Shown one piece after another: positions 1 through 7,837 of a DNA stretch of 64,000 bases. The stretch spans positions 62,001-126,000 of the forward strand of contig JBCCGK010000015.1 in assembly GCA_039029315.1 (NCBI GenBank). The letters are read 5' to 3'. Below the pieces are notes generated by a model. The model searched no databases, had not been told where the DNA came from, and was given only the letters and a program-made list of their open reading frames with translations. Numbering within the stretch: position 1 is the first letter of the stretch; the number at the start of each line of letters is the position of its first letter. The position numbers were made by a program, and so were the translations under genes. The stretch is from JBCCCJ01 sp039029315. GTDB taxonomy: Bacteria > Bacteroidota > Bacteroidia > J057.

Positions 1-918
1 GCTGTAGAACTGAGTAGGCGGATCGAAGAGCTGGGAAAAGAGTTTGGGTTCGAGGTAGAAGTATTCCACAAACAGCGAATTCAGGCACTCAAAATGGGTG
101 GCCTCCTGGCTGTTAACACTGGAAGCCCTGATCCACCAACCTTCAGTATTCTGTCGTATCGACCAGCCGGAACAGAGGAAATGCCTCCTGTCATTTTGGT
201 TGGCAAGGGGGTCGTATTTGACACTGGCGGATTGAGCCTCAAGCCCACAGCCAACAGCATGGATTTCATGAAGGCTGACATGGGAGGCGCAGCAGCAGTG
301 GTAGGTGCTCTCTGTGGCATTGCTGCACTGAAGCTGTCGCAACCAGTCATCGGACTCATTCCAGCAACAGACAATCGACCTGGTGGCAATGCCTATGTGC
401 CCGGAGATGTGATCAAGATGTTCGATGGATCTACGGTTGAAGTCCTCAACACCGATGCGGAGGGGAGAATGATTTTGGCAGACGCACTTGCCTATGCCAA
501 AAAGTATGAACCCGCCCTGGTGATAGACCTCGCCACACTTACGGGAGCAGCAGTTGTCTCAGTCGGCCTGCCCGGAATCGCCATGATGCGCAATACAGAT
601 GAGGCTACCCGAGACCATTTGCTGGCTGCTGGAGAAGACGTTTATGAGCGTATGGTCGAGTTTCCATTGTGGAAAGAGTATGGTGATATGTTGCAAAGTG
701 ATATCGCTGATTTGAAAAACATAGGTGGGCGATATGCTGGTGCTATCACTGCAGGGAAATTTTTGGAACATTTTACAGATTATCCCTGGATTCATCTGGA
801 TATTGCTGGCCCTTCCTGGTTGACAGCACCGGATTCCTATCGGGGAAAAAACGGTACGGGTGTGGGTGTTCGCTTATTGATAGAATTTATTGCCAATCAT
901 TATGAGCAACCCCAATAA
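1..918 (+). CDS. pepA: leucyl aminopeptidase (M17 family), 3' part
   Basis: Cytosolic zinc/manganese aminopeptidase that removes N-terminal residues from peptides. The frame is open from base 1, so the start lies outside the window and 305 codons remain of a family protein of about 480-500 residues. The M17 signature NTDAEGR is at 448-468, and the upstream metal/catalytic segment GKGVVFDTGG (Lys codon 205-207, Asp codon 220-222) is intact. The C-terminus GTGVGVRLL is typical of the family. Its last 17 bases overlap the start of pdxA, which suggests co-transcription. Family assignment is secure; the symbol follows E. coli usage. Confidence 0.95.
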   Translation, partial: AVELSRRIEELGKEFGFEVEVFHKQRIQALKMGGLLAVNTGSPDPPTFSILSYRPAGTEEMPPVILVGKGVVFDTGGLSLKPTANSMDFMKADMGGAAAVVGALCGIAALKLSQPVIGLIPATDNRPGGNAYVPGDVIKMFDGSTVEVLNTDAEGRMILADALAYAKKYEPALVIDLATLTGAAVVSVGLPGIAMMRNTDEATRDHLLAAGEDVYERMVEFPLWKEYGDMLQSDIADLKNIGGRYAGAITAGKFLEHFTDYPWIHLDIAGPSWLTAPDSYRGKNGTGVGVRLLIEFIANHYEQPQ

Positions 919-1963
919 CAGTTTGAAAATAGGGATCACAATGGGTGATGCCAATGGAATCGGTCCGGAACTGATCCTTCGTGCATTTCAGGACCAGCGC
1001 CTCAGAGATAGATGTATCCCGATCATTTATGGTTCTTCCCGCGTCCTGAATATTTATCGAAAAATCCTCCAAATCAATAAGTTTCACTACTCAGTCATCA
1101 AAAATCCATCGCAGGCACAATTTCGCCGCTTGAATCTGATTGAGTGTGTGGAAAATCTGGATCGAATCGAAATTGGGCAGCCTTCTCAGACAGGGGCCAA
1201 GGTCGCGCATCAATCCCTCAAGCGAGCCATACAAGATGCCCAGCACAAAGACATAGACGCCATCATTACCCTTCCCCTGGACAAAGCCTCCTATCAAAAG
1301 TACTTTGATGAGGAATTTACTGGCCATACGGAATTATTGGGAAAGGCCTTTAATGTAGAAGAAAATCTCATGCTTATGGTGCATGAGAATCTCCGAGTCG
1401 GCCTGGTAACCAATCATTTGGCCATACAGAATGTGTCCAGCAATCTGTCAAAGGATCATATCATCCGCAAAGCGAAACTCCTTCACCAATCTCTCCTGAG
1501 AGATTTTGCCATTGTGAAACCCATGATCGCAATCCTTGGGCTGAATCCCCATGCCGGAGACAATGGCCTAGTTGGAACAGAAGAAGTCGATATGATAAAT
1601 GGAGCTGTGCAGACCTTGAAAGATCAGGGAATACAAGCAGTAGGCCCATATCCCGCAGATGGATTTTTCGGAGCGATGACCTATCGCAGGTTTGATGGAA
1701 TTTTGGCCATGTATCACGATCAGGGCTTGATTCCCTTCAAATTATTGGCCGGGTATAGTGGGGTGAATTTTACAGCCGGAATTCCCATTGTGCGAACCTC
1801 CCCCGATCACGGAGTAGCATATGATATTGCTGGCAAAGGAGAAGCTGATGCAAACAGCCTTCGACAATCCATTTATGTCACCATAGATGTCTTTAACAAA
1901 CGGAAAGCACATGAGGAGATGAGTGCAAATCCCCTGAAAGGGAAAGAACTCAAAGCCGAATAG
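902..1963 (+). CDS. pdxA: 4-hydroxythreonine-4-phosphate dehydrogenase PdxA
   Basis: Oxidises 4-phosphohydroxy-L-threonine in the DXP-dependent pyridoxal phosphate pathway; cytoplasmic, metal-dependent dimer. The 353-residue protein carries the family N-terminus GITMGDANGIGPEL, and the three metal-ligand histidines lie in TGHTELL, LNPHAGD and MYHDQGLIPFK. The C-terminal TSPDHGVAYDIAGKGEA motif is complete. An in-frame TTG at 890 exists, but ATG 902 places the N-terminus directly before the conserved strand and is preferred. It overlaps the aminopeptidase gene by 17 bases. Length is normal for the family. Confidence 0.96.
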   Translation: MSNPNNSLKIGITMGDANGIGPELILRAFQDQRLRDRCIPIIYGSSRVLNIYRKILQINKFHYSVIKNPSQAQFRRLNLIECVENLDRIEIGQPSQTGAKVAHQSLKRAIQDAQHKDIDAIITLPLDKASYQKYFDEEFTGHTELLGKAFNVEENLMLMVHENLRVGLVTNHLAIQNVSSNLSKDHIIRKAKLLHQSLLRDFAIVKPMIAILGLNPHAGDNGLVGTEEVDMINGAVQTLKDQGIQAVGPYPADGFFGAMTYRRFDGILAMYHDQGLIPFKLLAGYSGVNFTAGIPIVRTSPDHGVAYDIAGKGEADANSLRQSIYVTIDVFNKRKAHEEMSANPLKGKELKAE

Positions 1964-1974
1964 CAAGATAGCTG

Positions 1975-2835
1975 ATGAAGATCTGTCAAGCACATATCTG
2001 TCCACTAGCAGTATTGCTAATGTTGATTCAGGGCTGCCTCTCAAGCCCCCCAACACAGCTATATGTTCAGGTGAATGACCAACTGACAGAGACTGGTCTG
2101 GACAGTTGTCGTGTAATATTGTATCGACAATTTGATCCTGAAAAAAATGATCGTGTTGTGATCGACAGTTTGATGACAGACAAAAATGGCCAGCTTTCCT
2201 ATTCTTTTCTGCCGGAACCAGGCTACATATATCTATTGGAAACCAATCGGCGATTCTATCGGGAAGCCCTTGCTGTAGATGGCGGGCAGTTCCTGAATCA
2301 TGTAGAATTGGCAGATGAAGACACACACAGGATCACGCTTTGGCTGGAACCCATTCTACCTCCTGAGCCTAATCGATTTGAAAAAATGCATGAAGATGTC
2401 TCCATTCAGGATGTGATGCATCGGCTGAAAACCAATCAATGGGAATGGGCCTTTCTGCCTCGCTTGCAATGGGGAGACATTCCTGTCCTGATGACCTCCG
2501 CGGCAGATACCAATTATGTGAAAGCTTATCCGCATCATCCCCAAACGCGCTACCAGCCCGATAGTGTACGAATTGGGCTTGTTGCTCTATGGCTGGTAGA
2601 AGCCATCCGAAGACAGCAACTCAGAGAAAATGATTTTGTGCATTTGATGCCTCCATCGAGAGCACCTGTTCTGGGAACCCGACGAGGAAATCCCAGCGGC
2701 TATAACAGTCCCAGACAAATTCAGATTGCTGCTGAGGCCTACCAATCCTGGTGGGAACAATTGGTAGAGACAGGAGATACCACTGCTTCTGCCAGAAAGA
2801 ATCCTCTTCGAGGTAAAGGCATGAGTTGGATGTAA
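1975..2835 (+). CDS. predicted lipoprotein, unknown function
   Basis: 286 residues. The N-terminus has a hydrophobic stretch ending in a lipobox-like IQGC with Cys21, so a lipid-anchored envelope protein is inferred. Residues 27-120 look like a beta-sandwich of the carboxypeptidase-regulatory/Ig type (QLYVQVNDQ...DSCRVILYRQ...DKNGQLSYSF). The remainder is mixed and not recognised. It starts 11 bases after pdxA stops, so it may be read from the same transcript. No catalytic motif was recognised. Confidence 0.7.
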   Translation: MKICQAHICPLAVLLMLIQGCLSSPPTQLYVQVNDQLTETGLDSCRVILYRQFDPEKNDRVVIDSLMTDKNGQLSYSFLPEPGYIYLLETNRRFYREALAVDGGQFLNHVELADEDTHRITLWLEPILPPEPNRFEKMHEDVSIQDVMHRLKTNQWEWAFLPRLQWGDIPVLMTSAADTNYVKAYPHHPQTRYQPDSVRIGLVALWLVEAIRRQQLRENDFVHLMPPSRAPVLGTRRGNPSGYNSPRQIQIAAEAYQSWWEQLVETGDTTASARKNPLRGKGMSWM

Positions 2836-2853
2836 GCGAGATGAGGTTTGGTG

Positions 2854-2963
2854 TCTCAGAGACTGTTTTGGAATCTGTGCTGAAAGTTTATGGTGTATTT
2901 TTTTCTCAGACAAGGCTCTTTTTTGTTCTCATAGTAGTGCTATGTGAACAACAGTCTCTCAGA
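2854..2963. repeat. 110-bp element with imperfect 14-bp terminal inverted repeats
   Basis: Left end TCTCAGAGACTGTT (2854-2867) and right end AACAGTCTCTCAGA (2950-2963) are inverted repeats with 13 of 14 matches. An inner stem lies at 2925-2933/2941-2949 (one mismatch). It sits between two convergent genes and reaches into the stop codon of the HAD gene. The left 72 bases are related to 52733-52804 on the other strand. It could be a MITE-like or REP-like repeat, or part of a termination structure; no T-tract follows the inner stem on either strand. Confidence 0.5.
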
Positions 2964-3804
2964 TCACAACAGACTGACAGATATAATCAGGGATGATGCC
3001 TGTCCGTTCAATCATTTGCTGCGCTTTGAGGGAGAGGGTATTGCCGGTCAGAACCAAAACGGTATCTATTCCGAACTTATTTCCGCCCAAAATATCTGTC
3101 CTGAGTGTGTCCCCTACCATCAAAATGTCGCGTTTTCGAATCTCCTGTTCTTGTCGGATGTGATTGTAGGCAAATGTGAACATCTGGGAGTCAGGCTTTC
3201 CGAACCGGATAAAGGTTTTTCCAACCAGTTTTTCCAGCATATCAGCGAGCCCCCCAACCGCAATGGCCACTTGATTTCGAGAAGTAGGATAAGTATAGTC
3301 AGAATTGGCGACAATGACAGGAATATTGCGTGCACGTAAGAGGTTGACAGCCTTGTTCAGGTCTGTTTCCCAGTTAAATCCTTCATCATCAAGCAAGACA
3401 AGTGCATTGATTGAGTCAGCATGATCAATGTCGAGGTCCCGAATCGAAACGGTCTTGAGTCCCGCATCTTCGACATAGTGTGCGGATCGACTTGTTCCCA
3501 GGTAAGCCACAGTGCCGTGATCAACTTTGTCTCGCAAAAATTCCCAGGCCATCATGCCAGAAGAGATCATTTTGTTGGCCGTGATTTCTGGAATGCCTCT
3601 TTGTTGGTAGCCATCGGCGAGCTGTTGTGGGCTTCGAGAAGCATCATTGGTCAGGATGTAAAAATCAATGTTGTGTTGTTGGAGAAAATGGATCGTGTTC
3701 TGAACCCCCGGAATGATTCCCTTGTGATTCTTTAACACCCCATAGGCATCAAAACAGACTACTTTGTACTGAAGAACAACGGAGGAAAAATCGTGTAATT
3801 GCAT
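2959..3804 (-). CDS. HAD superfamily subfamily IIA hydrolase (NagD-like)
   Basis: 281-residue cytoplasmic phosphatase-type protein. Motif I is FDAYGVL (Asp19 nucleophile), motif II ILTNDASRSP, and motif III/IV MVGDTLRTDILGG near the C-terminus, in the usual order with a C2-type cap between. The second aspartate of DxDGV, the general acid, is replaced by Tyr21. The same type of substitution (DxW/YGV) is known in one IIA subgroup, so catalysis may be altered. The substrate is unknown. The ATG at 3804 is 18 bases downstream of the kinase-like gene at 3823-4863, so the two probably form an operon. Confidence 0.85.
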   Translation of the reverse strand: MQLHDFSSVVLQYKVVCFDAYGVLKNHKGIIPGVQNTIHFLQQHNIDFYILTNDASRSPQQLADGYQQRGIPEITANKMISSGMMAWEFLRDKVDHGTVAYLGTSRSAHYVEDAGLKTVSIRDLDIDHADSINALVLLDDEGFNWETDLNKAVNLLRARNIPVIVANSDYTYPTSRNQVAIAVGGLADMLEKLVGKTFIRFGKPDSQMFTFAYNHIRQEQEIRKRDILMVGDTLRTDILGGNKFGIDTVLVLTGNTLSLKAQQMIERTGIIPDYICQSVVI

Positions 3805-3822
3805 AGGAAAAATATGCTGAGA

Positions 3823-4863
3823 CTAGGACAAAATACGCAACAATCGATCCGACTTGAATCGCTCCTCCATCTGAGGAAGATAGATTTCACATGCTTCCTG
3901 CTGCAATCTGGTCGCAAAAAAACTATGAAAGAAATACCGACCAAAATTAATTACATAATGTAGAATGAAAAAGCGATACACTTCTTTGAGGAATAGCACC
4001 TCCTGTTCCGATAGAGGATAGACTTCATGATAGGCTTTCATAAATAACAGGAATCGATCTTCGAGCATGGGATCGACCAGATAACTGAAAATGGTTTTAT
4101 CGCCTATATCCGATACCACACGACTCATAAAATAAAAATCCATCATACGGGTGCCTACTCGGAACCAGTCATAATCCCACCTGCTGAAAAACAATCCTCG
4201 TTCAGAGACCGAGAAGTTGCCAATATTCCAATCCACAAAGACAGGGATTTTTGGAAATTGATCATAACCCAGCTCGCCCAGTTGTTCCAGAAACGAAATA
4301 CAATGTGCCCGAATATTATCCCGATACTGATGATAGACAAATTTGCCTTCATCGGCATCCAGAAGGGCCAACAAATCAACTATATCACTTCGCAGGGTCT
4401 TGGAGGAGGGGGGGAGTTGATCAGAAATTGAGGCACAATTGCGATGAAAAAATGCCAATTCTTTGCCCAACTGTGTGATGTGATCTGGAAACAGGCGCTT
4501 TGGCAACTTCTTCCGAATCTGAATGGGCATATAAAAAACTACCCATACATCGATCTCTCCTTCTCTGTGGCGATAGGTGAAAACTTCTTTGTTCTTGACA
4601 AGGGATCGTGCCAAAAACTGGCGATAGGGAGATGGCAGTGCTTGCGCCAGAGACCGGATGATATGATGATCCTCCCGAAAGTGCTGATAAGTCCCAAAGT
4701 AAGAAACCTTCGCAATGATATTGTGTCGTTCTGAGATCTTGATTCGAAAGACATGATTGGTAGAAACCTTGGCACTGATGTCCGTCACTGAGAGGACCTC
4801 TTTGTTGGGATCAAAGGCTTTCCAGGCTTTGACCACAATAGAAGGAAAGTCGATCATTCGCAT
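3823..4863 (-). CDS. aminoglycoside/choline-kinase-like phosphotransferase
   Basis: 346 residues, eukaryotic-kinase-like fold of the APH/choline kinase group. Lys52 in IIAKVSY fits the ATP lysine. The catalytic loop is VFVDWNIGNF (Asp211, Asn216), where the usual His-x-Asp is Val-Asp; the metal site is WDYDW (Asp230/Asp232). The substrate cannot be inferred and antibiotic resistance should not be assumed. An in-frame TTG at 4878 would overlap the divergent gene; ATG 4863 is preferred and leaves 16 bases to the AraC start. It is followed by the HAD hydrolase gene, which may act in the same pathway. Confidence 0.75.
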   Translation of the reverse strand: MRMIDFPSIVVKAWKAFDPNKEVLSVTDISAKVSTNHVFRIKISERHNIIAKVSYFGTYQHFREDHHIIRSLAQALPSPYRQFLARSLVKNKEVFTYRHREGEIDVWVVFYMPIQIRKKLPKRLFPDHITQLGKELAFFHRNCASISDQLPPSSKTLRSDIVDLLALLDADEGKFVYHQYRDNIRAHCISFLEQLGELGYDQFPKIPVFVDWNIGNFSVSERGLFFSRWDYDWFRVGTRMMDFYFMSRVVSDIGDKTIFSYLVDPMLEDRFLLFMKAYHEVYPLSEQEVLFLKEVYRFFILHYVINFGRYFFHSFFATRLQQEACEIYLPQMEERFKSDRLLRILS

Positions 4864-4879
4864 AGCAGAAAAATACAAG

Positions 4880-5806
4880 ATGCAGGTTCAAGATCAAAGT
4901 GAAGCTGTATTTGTCAGGGAAAACAGCTTTTTGAAGGTCTGTGAAATCTGTACCTTCGAAGAAATCTTCCAAACATTCATGCTCGTTCTCCCACAACGCT
5001 TATTGGATCAGTCCTTCGTCGATGTCTTGTGGCAACAAGATGGCTGTTATTTGCTTAGGAAAATCATGAACAACAATTCGCACGACCGTCATGGATACCT
5101 GTCCAGCCATGCGTTTTCTGTCGTTGTGAGTGGAAAGCAGCAGGTCCAGAGTTATGAGGGAGCGCATATGGTCATTCATGCAGGAGAAATCGGATTTTTG
5201 CCGCGCGCCATGTATACGATCACTGATTTGGTGGCAGAGGAAAGGCATTTCGAAGCCATTCTGTTGTTTATCCCGGAAGCAAGAATGAAAGAATTCTTAC
5301 CATCAGATGCTTCCACTGCCCTGAGTGAGGCTTTTGCAGAACACCTGTGGAAAGCGGCTGTCAATGAAACATTGCATGATATGCTCGACATGCCAGCCTC
5401 TCTGATCCCTCTACACTTTGTGGAACAACTCTTTCTTCTCAAAGGTGGGGCCCGATTGCGTCATTTGCTGCTTCATCGACAGGGCCAGCTCTCTTCCGAT
5501 ATGGGAGAATTCATGGAGTCTCATTTTGATAAGCCGCTTACCATTGCGGATTATGCTTATTTGACAGGACGCAGTTTGTCCACCTTCCACCGGGAATTCC
5601 AACAGCGATTTGACACAAGTCCCAGGCAGTGGATCAAGGAAAAACGGCTTGAAAAATCGCGACAATTGCTCTCTGAACATGGAGCAAGTGTTACAGATAC
5701 GGTGTATGCAGTTGGCTATCAGCATATTTCCAACTTCATTAAGGCCTTCAAAGCCCGCTATCAGCTCACTCCCAAACAATATGTCCTTCAACAAAGAGGA
5801 AAATGA
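4880..5806 (+). CDS. AraC family transcriptional regulator
   Basis: 308 residues. The C-terminal 100 residues are a double helix-turn-helix of AraC/XylS type: the first helix pair around LTIADYAYLTGRSLSTFHR, the second around VTDTVYAVGYQHISNFIKAF, closing with a typical TPKQY. The N-terminal about 190 residues fit a cupin-like sensing domain (HAFSVVVSG, HAGEIGFLPRAMY). The ATG at 4880 is 16 bases from the divergent kinase gene, so any promoters must lie inside the neighbouring coding regions or the two starts share a very short control region. The effector is unknown. The dehydrogenase gene downstream is a possible target. Confidence 0.9.
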   Translation: MQVQDQSEAVFVRENSFLKVCEICTFEEIFQTFMLVLPQRLLDQSFVDVLWQQDGCYLLRKIMNNNSHDRHGYLSSHAFSVVVSGKQQVQSYEGAHMVIHAGEIGFLPRAMYTITDLVAEERHFEAILLFIPEARMKEFLPSDASTALSEAFAEHLWKAAVNETLHDMLDMPASLIPLHFVEQLFLLKGGARLRHLLLHRQGQLSSDMGEFMESHFDKPLTIADYAYLTGRSLSTFHREFQQRFDTSPRQWIKEKRLEKSRQLLSEHGASVTDTVYAVGYQHISNFIKAFKARYQLTPKQYVLQQRGK

Positions 5807-5883
5807 TGACACAAATGGGATAGTTTTTCTGTGAGCCTGATGTGAACTTGCATCTGTTTCACTCAACAAATGGTCATAAAATA

Positions 5884-6741
5884 ATGAAGGTAAGTTTTCT
5901 TGGACTAGGAATCATGGGAAGTCGAATGGCGGCTAATCTGGCTCAAAATAAGGTATCTCTGACTGTATACAATCGCTCCGCTGACAAAGCAGAGACATTT
6001 CGCTCGGCAGGTGCAGCTGTGGCAAGTTCTGTACAGCAAGCCGTAGCGGAGGCTGATGTTGTCTTCAGCATGTTATCTACTCCTGTAGTTGTCAAAGAAT
6101 TGGCAACCGGAGAGCAGGGATTTCTCCAGCAGATGAAGCAGCAGGCGGTATGGATAGATTGTACTACTGTCAATCCGTCTTTTAGTAGGGAAATGGCACA
6201 ACATGCCGCTGAAGCCAATATCCGATTTCTGGAAGCACCTGTGGCAGGGACAAAACCGCATGCAGAGAATGCAGAACTGGTATTTTTTGTTGGAGGTGCC
6301 GAAGCAGACCTCAAAGAAGTGGCCTCTCTATTGGATGTAATGGGAAGAAAAACGGTTTATGTAGGCGGCTCAGGCATGGGAAGTTCCCTCAAAATGTTGG
6401 TCAATGCCATGCTGGCACAGTCAATGGTGATGTTTTCTGAATCGGTAGTATTAGGGGAAAAAATGGGATTGGATCGAAGCTTTTTACTGAATTTTCTTCC
6501 CAATCTGGTTGTAGCAGCACCCTTTACCAAAGCCAAAGCCGAGATGATCAAAACAGCAGACTATGAGGTGCAATTTCCACTCGAATGGATGCACAAAGAT
6601 TTGCAATTGGTTGCTCAAACAGCCTACGAGCTCCAACAGCCACTTTTTCTGGCCAATGTGACAAAAGAATTGTTTGCCAAAGCTATACAGGAAGGCATGG
6701 GCAGGGAAGATTTTGCAGCCATTCACAAGTTGATCCAATGA
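5884..6741 (+). CDS. NAD(P)-dependent beta-hydroxyacid dehydrogenase (glyoxylate/succinic semialdehyde reductase-like)
   Basis: 285 residues. An N-terminal Rossmann motif GLGIMG begins at Gly7; the substrate-binding segment is EAPVAGTKPHAEN; the catalytic lysine is Lys170 in GSSLKMLVNAM. The motif after APV resembles the GLYR (glyoxylate/succinic semialdehyde reductase) branch more than classical 3-hydroxyisobutyrate dehydrogenase, whose segment is APVSGG. The reaction would be NADPH-dependent reduction of a small aldehyde or keto acid; the substrate is not determined. An in-frame GTG at 5842 adds 14 unconserved residues, so ATG 5884 was chosen. It ends 8 bases from the convergent LuxE-like gene. 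Confidence 0.87.
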   Translation: MKVSFLGLGIMGSRMAANLAQNKVSLTVYNRSADKAETFRSAGAAVASSVQQAVAEADVVFSMLSTPVVVKELATGEQGFLQQMKQQAVWIDCTTVNPSFSREMAQHAAEANIRFLEAPVAGTKPHAENAELVFFVGGAEADLKEVASLLDVMGRKTVYVGGSGMGSSLKMLVNAMLAQSMVMFSESVVLGEKMGLDRSFLLNFLPNLVVAAPFTKAKAEMIKTADYEVQFPLEWMHKDLQLVAQTAYELQQPLFLANVTKELFAKAIQEGMGREDFAAIHKLIQ

Positions 6742-6749
6742 GCTGACCC

Positions 6750-7727
6750 TCACACATACATCAGGCTACACCCACGCATCTCAGCCATATCCAGTCGGCC
6801 CAACACTTCAAAACTGCCATCTGCATACATTCGTCCCAGATCATCTGTCGCAATGAACGCACAGCTGTGGACATTGGCAAGATCGACCAGATGTATGCGT
6901 CCTGCCACCCCAACAGGCTGGATGAGTCGATTGAGATGGATATCCGAGATATACACCCGAAGTGTTGGTGCTGGAAGAAAGCGTCCATGCGCGCCCGTAT
7001 AGGCTTGACTCATCAATTCAGTCATGCCATATTCAGAATAGATCTGCGGAACGGCAAAACTGACTTTGAGGCGCGTATGCAATTCTTCTCTGACAATTTC
7101 TTCCTTTCTCCCTTTCATGCCCCCCGTCTCTATCACCAGACTATCCCCTGGAAGGGGGAAGGCTTGTTCTTCTGCAAAATCCAGCAAGGCAAAGGCTACC
7201 CCTATCAGCAGAATTCGCTCTCCAGCTTCCATCGCTTCATGGAGCTGCTGTCGAAGGGCGTCGAAATTGTGGAGAAAAAAACCGCTTCCCGGCAAACCAA
7301 ATGTCTCTATCCAGGTTTTGACCATATGGACCAGCGAAGAATTGCCTCGCTCAAGATAAGACGGCAACAACGCCAAAATCCGATAGGGCTGCCTATGATA
7401 GAAGGTATCAAATCCCTTAAGGGTGGTTTGTTCATACAGTTCGAGATCTCGAACCAGATGTCTCGATGGCTGCTGAGTTGTGGTCCCACTGCTTTCAAAG
7501 ATGGTTTGTGCCTCCCATTCTCCGGTTTTCAAGGCTTTGTGTTTGAAAAATTCTATCGGAATAGATTGAGGCAAATCACTTCCAATCGTTTCGCAAAACT
7601 GTCGGATAATTGGATTGTATTGAGATTGGTAGGCCCACAGGATTTCCTCTTTTTTCGAAAAGGAATCCTCCCCTTCCAACAAGTAGGCCGCCAACTCAGG
7701 AGCATGTTCTGGAGAGAATGCAAACAT
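6750..7727 (-). CDS. LuxE-like acyl-protein synthetase / AMP-forming adenylase
   Basis: 325 residues related to LuxE acyl-protein synthetase and the ANL adenylating superfamily. The ATP-binding loop FESSGTTTQQ, the motif YSEYGMTELMSQAY and the C-terminal LGRLDMAEMRGCSLM are present. Members adenylate an acyl chain and transfer it to a cysteine or CoA. In LuxCDE-type systems a LuxC reductase is adjacent; none is seen here. The exact substrate is unknown. It starts at ATG 7727, 110 bases from the divergent AAA+ gene. Confidence 0.8.
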   Translation of the reverse strand: MFAFSPEHAPELAAYLLEGEDSFSKKEEILWAYQSQYNPIIRQFCETIGSDLPQSIPIEFFKHKALKTGEWEAQTIFESSGTTTQQPSRHLVRDLELYEQTTLKGFDTFYHRQPYRILALLPSYLERGNSSLVHMVKTWIETFGLPGSGFFLHNFDALRQQLHEAMEAGERILLIGVAFALLDFAEEQAFPLPGDSLVIETGGMKGRKEEIVREELHTRLKVSFAVPQIYSEYGMTELMSQAYTGAHGRFLPAPTLRVYISDIHLNRLIQPVGVAGRIHLVDLANVHSCAFIATDDLGRMYADGSFEVLGRLDMAEMRGCSLMYV

Positions 7728-7773
7728 ATTTTTTCAAAAAAAAAGAAAAAGCCTCAGAGAGCAGAATCCTTCC

Positions 7774-7804
7774 TTGGGTACAAAGCAAATACATACTAAC
7801 TTTC
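7774..7804 (+). promoter_or_regulatory. candidate Bacteroidota promoter for the AAA+ gene
   Basis: TTG at 7774-7776, a 20-base spacer, then TAACTTTC at 7797-7804. This matches the Bacteroidota housekeeping consensus TTG-N19/20-TAnnTTTG at all but the last base. Transcription would begin near 7811, about 27 bases before the ATG at 7838. Confidence 0.45.
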
Positions 7805-7837
7805 CGATCAAGATTCACATCTATTGATTTATCTCTA

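Noticed and set aside
3823..4863. Aminoglycoside resistance kinase
   Set aside because: Only the general fold is shared; the catalytic loop is atypical and the partner genes suggest metabolism.
6867..7799. 310-codon plus-strand frame across the LuxE-like gene
   Set aside because: Antisense shadow; the minus-strand gene has clear adenylation motifs.
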